Assembly (NCBI RefSeq): GCF_003573695.1
Contig: NC_039358.1
Location: 99,324,117 to 99,388,116, forward strand
Direction of reading: 5' to 3'
DNA length: 64,000 bases
From: Papaver somniferum
Taxonomy: Eukaryota > Streptophyta > Magnoliopsida > Ranunculales > Papaveraceae
Positions within the stretch are counted from its first letter, which is position 1. The number at the start of each line of letters is the position of its first letter. Below are positions 54,991 through 64,000 of this stretch, piece by piece. Below the pieces are notes generated by a model. It worked only from the letters and a program-made list of their open reading frames with translations, searched no databases and was not told the origin of the DNA. Made by a program: the position numbers and the translations under genes.

Positions 54991-57900
54991 GATCAGATCC
55001 CCTAGAATAGAGAAAGGGTCCCTTTTATATCTTTCTCTTGGTCGACCAATTTCCAAGTCTCGGCCAAAGCTTAACAAAACGTAGGCTAACTGTAGTTTCT
55101 GCTAAAAAGCCCAAACATTCAAGCCCACAACTCTGAGCCCTTCAGGTCCATTACTATGCTGTCAGTTTCACAAAACTGACAAGCCAATTGAGCTCCACCA
55201 CTCATCCCATTGCTACAGCTTCACCATTAGACCACTGTATAACTACCAGTGCCTGCAGTCCTTCTCTTGCATTGTTGTCCTAGCTCGACTGCAAACTCAG
55301 GCATCTCACAACCCTGCACCGTTCAATCATTTATACATTCATCCATTCAGACCTCTCATGCACAATTCTGTTCATACTGCAACATCTGTAGCTTTCAACC
55401 AACACAACCGGCTCAAATCATTGCACCTCCAACTCTTGTATTAGCTCTGCAGCTCCAACTGCCACAAGCCTGCTTTAGTTCCACTGCAGCTTCAACAATA
55501 AATTCCTGCGAATGCAATAATTGCACACAACCATTCAATTCATGCCTGCAATTTCACCTACAACGACACCTCATCTGAAATTTCGAATACCACCAGTTCT
55601 ATTTCCAATTCATACAGCAGCAGCTCATTCCCTTTTCTTTCTTATCTCAGATCAACTGCATCAGTTAAAACCTCACAGCTCCATGACCTTTTGCATCTTT
55701 ACAAGCACTAGTTAGCTTGCAGACCTTCATATACTTGCCATAATTCAGCCACACTTCCCTGTAACTCATACATACTCCAGTACTTCAGCCTCGTTGCTGT
55801 CACTTTCTCCGCTGAGTATTTCCTGCCACTCTAAACACCCACCAGACAGCCTGCAATGCCTCAACTGTATCATTGCTTCTATGCATATCACCACCAGTTC
55901 CGTTGATTACTCACACATCGTGCACCAGTCACCGCACCACCTCAGATTGCATCAAAATCATTACAACCAATGGCAATATCCTGCTTTAACTTTATTCTGC
56001 AGCTTCAAATCCCTGTAACTCATTCTGCAACAACATTCTGATGCTTACAAGCACACACCCTTGTCAACTGTATCTGAACTGCAGTATCACTAACAACTCC
56101 ACATTGAGCTCAAACCTGTCCTAGACATACATCTAACACTTCAGCTCAAGCCTTCACATAAATCATCACAAGCTCTCAGTAGCAACACCAAATCAAGCCA
56201 ATACTGCATCCATTATATCTAGCAAGCCTTTAGCTGCTGCATTTCATTGCTTAACGCTCCAATTAACTTCTTGCAGCTGCAAAACCACCTCACTACCATT
56301 TGCATTCCCTGCAGTTCACCTGCAATTTGAGCAGCATCACAGTTCCCTGCAGGTTCAATTCTTTGCATCTTATACTCGCCTGTAGTTTCAGCTGCCTAAA
56401 CACCCTTGCACTCATCACCAATTGCCTCGAGCCATGACTAGATGAGCAGCAGCACCAACGCCTGCTTCACTGCATCAACATCTCAGTAGATTCACCAGCT
56501 GCAATTCCAGTTTTCCATTCCTTGTAATTCTAGCTGTAAACCAACACATTGCATCACCAGACCCAACACCTGCAACTGCTGTAGTTTCTCGCAAGCACAA
56601 CAATATCCTGCGGCTTCATTTCCTGCAATTGTCTGCACCTGTTCATCACATTACTTTACTGCAACTTCGTTCATCCTCAACATTCATCTATAACAGCCTC
56701 AGCTTCAATCTGCAGCATCAGTCGACTCAATTTCATTGCGGCATCACCTGCAATGCATTCCACTCATCCTTTGAAGCTTCTTTGAACAAGCATTTGTAGC
56801 TGCACCTCATACCTGCAATTCAGTTCATTGCAGTGCCAAACCAAGACCAACTGCCATTCATCTCCATAACCAGTTGTAACATGAATGTCTTTTCTAACTT
56901 CTCAACATCCTCATTCTTGCCTTCTGATTCCACCAATTTCAGTTGCATTGCGACCACTCTACCTAGTTATTGCATAACCACCAGGAGACCTCGATTATCA
57001 GCACCAGAACCCCTCTTCTACAGCTGCAATATCACACACTCTTACATCCAACACCTGCACAAGCCTAGACCAATACAGATTCGACACCTGCATCGCAGTG
57101 CCATTGCACCCATCCTAATTCAAGCCTACATACCCATAAATTTCAACCACTGCATCTCCCTGTAAATCTGTGCGTGCATTACATTCACATTCTTCTGTAG
57201 CTTTCATCTACTTGTTTTCCAGTTCAAACCACAACCCATTTTCTCTTCAATTGAATTCTTCATTTGCAAATCTCAGTTGCAGCTCAACATCTTCTTCTCA
57301 GATTCTTCCACCTAACTTACTCCAGCAACTCATGAATATCACCTCTATTACAAACCCCCAATTCAAAAGCAGCAACAGAATATGTTCTCTTCTTTTTGTT
57401 CTAGGGTTTGTGAAAATGATAGATTTATTTCTTCTTTGGATGAAACCATGAACATGAACTAGATTATTATTATTGGTTATGGAAAAATTGAATTTCACAT
57501 AATATGCTTTTTGATATGATAAATTAGTTTTGTCTCCATGCTTTATCATTTATGATTCACTATTGATATTGTCTTATGATTTGAATACTTGTTTGATCGA
57601 GTCTAGAATCGATTGAGTTTGTTTTCATCTCTATTGCTAGATTAGAGTTTATTATACGCAAAAGTGATAAATTTCTGATTGCAAGTAGCATATTGTGAAT
57701 ATTGCTTGTAGTGATACATCCTAGTAGTCACATGTGAGTCATAACCTTTGTTAAATCGGATTAGTGCTTTTACACGTTTGATTGCTTTGATTGGCATGAT
57801 TTCATAAAACTTAATGCATCTAGGGAATTAAACTTGATTAGTGCTTTTACACGTTAGGTTGTTCTCTTAGGTAGAATTCATATGCGCATCTTTTAATGTG

Positions 57901-58261
57901 TTTGTTGATGATAAGAGAAAATTAGCAGGATATTCTTGCGATCAAGGTATCCTAGGGCCTTTGATAAAAGTTGAGATTAAAATATCAATTCTAGTTATTG
58001 TGTAGAAAACATGTTTGTGAATGAAGATGAAATCCGTTACCAATACTTTCTCATCCTTGATTTGATTTGTTTACCTTTATTGTTTGCTTTTATTTAGTTT
58101 ATTATATAAAAATCAGAAAACCCCCTATTGTTATATTTAAGAAACCGAAGCATATTGACAACCTAAGTCCTCTCTGTGGGAACGATCCTTTCTTTCCCTT
58201 GCAATATTATATTTTGAGTAGTCAAAAAGTGTAAATTTTTGACGCCAACGGCGCCAAAATT
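54127..58261 (-). repeat. Z unit 5 (4135 bp, many single-base deletions)
   Basis: Same layout. It is shortened by scattered one-base losses, mostly in homopolymers or short repeats, concentrated at 54410-55330 (for example CAATTTTATC for CAATTTTTATC and GCAAAATATCC for GCAAAAATATCC). It also carries real-looking substitutions shared with unit 6 in the U3 body (for example AGCAAGCCTTTAGCTGCTGC). TATA at 55022-55029, spacer 58246-58261. Confidence 0.8.
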
Positions 58262-59133
58262 TGATCGCTGTCGTATGCGTCAAAAATAAATGACACTTTC
58301 TCCACAACTCAAATAAATAATATCAAGGGTAAGAAAGGATCGTTCCCACAGAGAGGATCTAGGTTGTCTAGTTGTTTCGGTTTCCTATATAAACAAGGGG
58401 GATTTCTGATTTTTATGTAAAGGAAAATAAACTAAAAGCAAATAATGAAATAAACAAGCAAATCAATAAGATGAAGATATTGGTCAAGGATTAGTTTTCA
58501 TTCACAAATAGAATTTGTAACAATAACTAGAATTGATATTTAATCTCAATTTTTATCAAAAGTCCTAAGATACCTTGATCGCAAAAATATCCCGCTAATT
58601 TCCTCTTGTCATCAACAAACACATTAAAAGATGCGAATGTGAATTCTTCCTAGAAAGCAACCTAAAGTGTAAAGCACAATTAAGTTTAACTCCCTAAGAG
58701 CACTAAGTTCTATGAAATAAGACTAATCAATGCAAAAGAACGTGTAAAAGAACTAATCCGTTTTAACAAAGGTTATGATCCACTTGTGACTACTAGGATG
58801 TATCACTACAAGCAATACTCACAATTATGCTACTTGCAATTAGGAATTATCACTTTTGCGTATAATAACCCTAATCTAGCAATAGAGATGAAAACTGATT
58901 CAACCGATTCGCGACTCGACTAAACATGTATTCAAATCATATAACAATATTAAAAGTGAATCATAAGCAACAAAGTATGGAGACAAAACTAATTCATTGC
59001 ATAAATATCATGGTTTGGATTCCAACTTATTCCTTAACCAAAGAGAATTATCTAATCATATCAATGGAGTTCATAAACAAGAAGAAACAATAAAACTATC
59101 ATGTTCAAACCCCAGGCAAAAATAGAAGAGAAG
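57386..59133. repeat. Z junction 5: long inverted repeat
   Basis: Arms about 57386-58245 and 58262 to about 59133 around spacer 58246-58261. The second arm belongs to the complete LTR (unit 6), so this is the junction where a normal LTR-PBS start turns into an inverted LTR. Confidence 0.8.
58246..58256 (-). other. PBS start retained in Z spacers (example)
   Basis: On the minus strand TGGCGCCGTTG follows the LTR end and AATT, as expected for the first 11 bases of the common plant Ty3/gypsy primer site. The next bases (GCGTC) already belong to the inverted arm. The same spacer is at 41625, 45787, 49949 and 54111. Confidence 0.7.
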
Positions 59134-62100
59134 ATCAGATCCCCTAGAATAAGAAAGGGGTCCCTTTTATATCTTCTCTTGGTCGACCAATTTCCAAGTC
59201 TCGGCCAAAGCTTAACTCAAAACGTAGGCTAACTGTAGTTCTGCTAAAAAAGCCCAAACATTCAAGCCCACAACTCTGAGCCCTTCAGGTCCATTACTAT
59301 GCATGTCAGTTTCACAAAACTGACAAGCCAATTGAGCTCCACCACTCATCCCATTGCTACAGCTTCACCATTAGACCACTGTATAACTACCAGTGCCTGC
59401 AGTCCTTCTCTTGCATTGTTGTCCTAGCTCGACTGCAAACTCAGGCATCTCACAACCCTGCACCGTTCACAATCATTTATACATTCATCCATTCAGACCT
59501 CTCATGCACAATTCTGTTCATACTGCAACATCTGTAGCTTTCAACCAACACAACCGGCTCAAATCATTGCACCTCCAACTCTTGTATTAGCTCTGCAGCT
59601 CCAACTGCCACAAGCCTGCTTTAGTTCCACTGCAGCTTCAACAATAAATTCCTGCGAATGCAATAATCTGCACACAACCATTCAATTCATGCCCTACACA
59701 CGGCACCTCATCTGAAATTTCGAATACCACCAGTTCTATTTCCAATTCATACAGCAGCAGCTCATTCCCTTTTCTTTCTTATCTCAGATCAACTGCATCA
59801 GTTAAAACCTCACAGCTCCATGACCTTTTGCATCTTTACAAGCACTAGTTAGCTTGCAGACCTTCATATACTTGCCATAATTCAGCCACACTTCCCTGTA
59901 ACTCATACATACTCCAGTACTTCAGCCTCGTTGCTGTCACTTTCTCCGCTGAGTATTTCCTGCCACTCTAAACACCCACCAGACAGCCTGCAATGCCTCA
60001 ACTGTATCATTGCTTCTATGCATATCACCACCAGTTCCGTTGATTACTCACACATCGTGCACCAGTCACCGCACCACCTCAGATTGCATCAAAATCATTA
60101 CAACCAATGGCAATATCCTGCTTTAACTTTATTCTGCAGCTTCAAATCCCTGTAACTCATTCTGCAACAACATTCTGATGCTTACAAGCACACACCCTTG
60201 TCAACTGTATCTGAACTGCAGTATCACTAACAACTCCACATTGAGCTCAAACCTGTCCTAGACATACATCTAACACTTCAGCTCAAGCCTTCACATAAAT
60301 CATCACAAGCTCTCAGTAGCAACACCAATCAAGCCAATACTGCATCCATTATATCTAGCAAGCCTTTAGCTGCTGCATTTCATTGCTTAACGCTCCAATT
60401 AACTTCTTGCAGCTGCAAAACCACCTCACTACCATTTGCATTCCCTGCAGTTCACCTGCAATTTGAGCAGCATCACAGTTCCCTGCAGGTTCAATTCTTT
60501 GCATCTTATACTCGCCTGTAGTTTCAGCTGCCTAAACACCCTTGCACTCATCACCAATTGCCTCGAGCCATGACTAGATGAGCAGCAGCACCAACGCCTG
60601 CTTCACTGCATCAACATCTCAGTAGATTCACCAGCTGCAATTCCAGTTTTCCATTCCTTGTAATTCTAGCTGTAAACCAACACATTGCATCACCAGACCC
60701 AGCACCTGCAACTGCTGTAGTTTCTCGCAAGCACAACAATATCCTGCGGCTTCATTTCCTGCTATTGTCTGCACCTGTTCATCACTATTACTGCAACTTC
60801 GTTCATCCTCAACATTCATCTATAACAGCCTCAGCTTCAATCTGCAGCATCAGTCGACTCAATTTCATTGCGGCATCACCTGCAATGCATTCCACTCATC
60901 CTTTGTAGCTTCTTTGAACAAGCACATTTGTAGCTGCACCTCATACCTGCAATTCAGTTCATTGCAGTGCCAAACCAAGACCAACTGCCATTCATCTCCA
61001 TAACCAGCTGTAACATGAATGTCTTTTCTAACTTCTCAACATCCTCATTCTTGCCTTCGGATTCCACCAATTTCAGTTGCATTGCGACCACTCTACCTAG
61101 TTATTGCATAACCACCAGGAAACCTCGATTATCAGCACCAGAACCCCTCTTCTACAGCTGCAATATCACACACTCTTACATCCAACAACTACACAAGCCT
61201 GGACCAACACAGATTCGACACCTGCATCGCAGTGCCATTGCACCCATCCTAATTCAAGCCTACATACCCATAAATTTCAACCACTGCATCTCCCTGTAAA
61301 TCTGTGTGTGCATTAAATTGACATTCTTCTGTAGCTTTCATCTACTTGCTGTTCCAGTTCAAACCACAACCCATTTTCTCTTCAATTGAATTCTTCATTT
61401 GCAAATCTCAGTTGCAGCTCAACATCTTCTTCTCAGATTCTTCCACCTAACTTACTCCAGCAACTCATGAATATCACCTCTGTTACAAACCCCCAATTCA
61501 AAAGCAGCAGCAGAATATCTTCTCTTCTCATTGAAATTACAACAGCAAACCCCTAGAACTGCTACCAACCATAGTCAGTACCAGTTCTCATCACAGTAAC
61601 CTTCTTGTAATTCACAGCATCGCCATCTTCAATTCTCGACCAAATCCCCGAGCAGCAGCTCAATTTCATCACAGCAGTTTCCGGTAACCACTATCTCAAA
61701 ACCCCATTGAAACATCTGGTAAACCCTAATTTCGATATCTGCTTCTTCTTACTTCTCGCTTTCAAAATCAAATCCAAAATCCCATCTCAAATCTATGGCA
61801 GCTTCATTTCTCCCTGTATTTCTCGATCCAGATTCTCGGTTCAAGCAGCAGTCAGCTGTTTTTCTTTCCTCCTCCTCTCTTTCAGGCAAATAATGTTTGA
61901 GTATGGATTTTCGGTTCAGGGTATGGGGCAAAATGAATAAGACGGGATATGGATACCCATAATCTATGATAAGGGCTACTTTTAATACTTGGCTAATCAA
62001 TTTCGTGGAACTGACGGGCTACTCCAAATATCACTTGCCATGTGAATGACGGTTTTTCCCTTTTTCTCTTATTTTGAGCGGTTTCCTCTTCTTTTGCTCC

Positions 62101-62218
62101 GAATGACTCCAAACACCTATAAAACTCAAATTCACACATAAGATACATAATTTACATGAAAACTCGCAAAGAAGGCATAAACAATAGATAGTAATTAAGG
62201 TGTTTACAACACCTATCA
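58262..62218 (-). repeat. Z unit 6: complete LTR (3957 bp)
   Basis: Read on the minus strand: starts TGATAGGTGTTG at 62218, has TATAAAAG at 59171-59164 and ends CAGCGATCA at 58262. It matches the other units from 58262 to the TTCTCTTCT at 61521-61529, then continues into unique U3 (61530-62218) in place of the inverted arm. This unit defines the ancestral LTR and its outer boundary with the CCAAG duplication. TAGGTGTTTGGAGTCATTCG near its start matches LTR A. Confidence 0.8.
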
Positions 62219-62223
62219 CCAAG
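62219..62223. repeat. Z target-site duplication, right
   Basis: CCAAG, matching 20676-20680. Element Y continues with CTAACTTCGG. Confidence 0.75.
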
Positions 62224-63371
62224 CTAACTTCGGACTGGACTGTAGTTGAACCCCAATCAGTCTCCCACTAATTCAAGGTACAGTTGTACTCCTACGCCTC
62301 TAATCCCAGCAGGATACTGCGCACTAGATTCCCTTAGCTGATCTCACCCACAACCAAGAGTTGCTGCAACCCAAAATCGCAGACTTGATAATAAACAAAT
62401 TTGTCTCACACAGAAAAGTCTATCAAAGGATAAACCTGTCTCCCACAGAAAAAACCCTAGGTTTTGTTCCGTCTTAAGATATAAAATCAAGGTGAACAGG
62501 TACCAATTGATAATCCGTTCTTATATTCCCGAAGAACAGCCTAGATTAATCAATCACCTCTCAACAATCCTTCTTGACTACACAAGTTGGTTTGTCGAGG
62601 AATCACAAACAGTGAGACGAAGATGTTTGTGACTTCTTTATCTTTCTTATCGGAGAACTCTCACGATCTCAAGCCAATCAAAGATTGTACTCGTACGATA
62701 GAAGATGCAAGATCAGATCAAACAACTACGATAAAAGTAGTATCGGTCTGGCTTCACAATCCCAATAAAGTCTTTAAGTCGTTAACCTGGTTTTAGAGAA
62801 GAAAACCAAAGGTTAAAGGAGAATCGACTCTAGCAAGCGCACTAGTATCACACAGACGTGTGGGGATTAGTTTTGCACAATGCTAGATGTCTCCTTTATA
62901 TAGCCTTCAAATCAGGGTTTTGCCTTAGTTACAAAGCAATCCATATTCACCGTTAGATGAAAACCTGATTTAGATTCAAGCTAATATTTCTCAACCGTTA
63001 GATCGAAAACTTAGCTTGTCACATACACTTGAGATATACGTTTACTGGGTTTGTGAAAACCATGCCCAAACGTGTACGTGTATGTTGGTTCAACATAGTA
63101 ACCCAAAAGGTTAACCATTTGAGCAATTCATATTAACCTAGTTCTTCTTCACCATAACTAGTTCAATTGACTCAAATGAACTAGCTAGAGAGTTGTTCAA
63201 TTGCTATGAGATCTTATGTAACTACACAAGACACAATTGAAACAAAGATGATTCGATTCGATGAATCGGCTCATGAACTTTATAGCCACAGTTTGCATAA
63301 AGCATTCCTTAGTAATTTAAGTTTCATGTTCAGAGCACATCTTTAGATCATAACCACTTAAGCTCTCAAAC

Positions 63372-63570
63372 AAGTTCGCGGACTTAAGGCAACCGACAGA
63401 GTTTTCCAAACTCAGCAGAAAATCTCGGCAAAGAGACTTCCGCCAGTTCGCGGACTAGGTTCGCTTATGAGTTCGCGGACTAAACACGCAAACGAGTTTT
63501 TGGAAAATCCCAGCAGAAATTCTCGGTAAGAGAACTTCCGTCAGTTCGCGGACTGGGTTCGCGGACTTGG
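63372..63570 (+). repeat. GTTCGCGGACT repeat cluster in Y
   Basis: GTTCGCGGACT or close forms occur at about 63375, 63446, 63471, 63544 and 63557, in two longer copies that also share CTCGG(C/T)AA(A)GAGA-type flanks and CTTCCG(C/T)CAGTTCGCGGACT. Confidence 0.75.
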
Positions 63571-64000
63571 CAAAGACAATTCCTCCGGTTTCTCTCAATT
63601 AACAAAGTTCGAAAACTTCGGATTAAGGAATACATGGTTATGTAATCTAATCTCTCATTCCAATCATTGAGACATTCTCAGAGGACGTTATATAGACGTT
63701 ATTCACAGATTGTTTCACGTCAGAGCAATTCTCAAAGTAATTGAAACTTTTCATGACTTTCGTCACTAGGTGAAGATAAACTTGATCAAAGCGAAACGCT
63801 TTACCAACACACGATTTCGAGAAAAAGATAGGTAGTGAATACTCAACTCGAAATGTCAAATGTGTATGATCCATTCTATATAGCATACGACTTTTTGTCT
63901 CATAAGAAGTAGGAGATAAAATAGATAGACTTTTGAGTGATAGATAAGTTCAAGTCTCCACATACCTTTTTGTTGATGAAGTTCCACGGTTCCTTAAGTA

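Larger units (their letters stand above)
20681..62218 (-). mobile_element. Z: tandem concatemer of LTR-derived units
   Basis: Outer ends are TGATCGCTG at 20681 and CCTATCA at 62218, flanked by CCAAG on both sides. Read on the minus strand it starts TGATAGGTGTTG and ends CAGCGATCA, as one LTR would. Inside are six units starting TGATCGCTG at 20681, 41641, 45803, 49965, 54127 and 58262. The right-most unit (58262-62218) is a complete LTR of 3957 bp. In the other five the first 0.69 kb of U3 is replaced by an inverted R-U5 arm. The spacer between units is the PBS start. There is no coding sequence. Unit 1 is split by element W. Confidence 0.8.
62219..64000 (+). mobile_element. Element Y, right part (runs off the window)
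   Basis: Resumes element Y after Z. It is non-coding, with no ORF over 80 codons that I can support. Recognisable stretches include CTAATCCCAGCAGGATACTG, ATTCCCTTAGCTGATCTCAC and GTCTCCCACAGAAAAAACCC. A TATA-like TTTATATAGCC is near 62895. A short direct-repeat cluster follows at 63370-63570. No end is seen before 64000. Confidence 0.55.

Noticed and set aside
41641..58261. Z units as a classical centromeric satellite or a host gene cluster
   Set aside because: The unit is too long for typical satellites, has LTR, PBS and TATA features, and has no coding content. TG...CA ends with a target duplication point to a retroelement.
38161..61316. Repeated ORFs of 60-110 codons in every Z unit (for example 40205-40537, 44367-44699, 48529-48861)
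   Set aside because: They recur only because the unit is duplicated. They lie in LTR U3, have low-complexity composition and no domain. Conservation between copies reflects recent duplication, not selection.
20681..62218. Z as a foldback or long-TIR DNA transposon
   Set aside because: The inverted arms are LTR R-U5 sequences also found singly at 8927, 13295 and 19783. The outer ends are not the inverted arms, and the flanking duplication is 5 bp.

Overview
The window is plant nuclear DNA, most likely from a eudicot with a repeat-rich genome. The evidence is the set of Ty3/gypsy-type retroelements with plant-style primer-binding sites, purine tracts and TATA boxes, introns with GT...AG ends, and an AT-rich background with no dense gene blocks. 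I found no intact host gene, tRNA, rRNA or CRISPR array. Nearly every base can be assigned to transposable elements inserted into one another. The letters T1, A, B, X, Y, Z, W and V are my own labels.

Layout. 1-947: unassigned non-coding DNA. 948-8926: T1, a decayed Tat-like Ty3/gypsy element with a truncated 5' LTR, a protease and partial RT pseudogene, two minisatellites and a complete 3' LTR. 8927-20213: pieces of a second retroelement group with long LTRs (2.7-4 kb), labelled A, B and X. It includes one broken 0.9 kb ORF (14260-15150). 20214-64000: one deep nest. Element Y starts at 20214 and runs off the right end. It is split by Z (20681-62218), flanked by a 5-bp duplication CCAAG. Z is split by W (20955-37757), a Mutator-like element with terminal inverted repeats and a 9-bp duplication TAACTAGAA. 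W is split by V (21762-37275), a Tat-like Ty3/gypsy element on the minus strand with two 3.5 kb LTRs and a recognisable but broken PR-RT-RH-RH-INT order.

Most notable structures. (1) Z is not an ordinary retroelement. It is a tandem array of six LTR-derived units with a period of about 4162 bp. Every junction is an inverted repeat of two LTR R-U5 arms (about 870 bp each) around a 16-nt spacer that still carries the PBS start TGGCGCCGTTG. Each spanned unit also has a TATA box aimed into the hairpin, so transcripts could fold into long double-stranded RNA. (2) Between its integrase and 3' LTR, V carries two antisense gene-like units with their own TATA boxes and apparent introns. These look like captured or long-retained accessory genes. 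(3) T1 and V both lack a recognisable capsid/zinc-knuckle gag and share the same short leader and protease ORF.

The encoded functions are retroelement functions only: protease, reverse transcriptase, two RNase H domains and integrase in V, and remnants in T1. All visible coding regions carry stops or frameshifts. Any current activity would need proteins supplied by other copies. LTR extents come from reading repeated segments by eye. No alignment or database search was run.
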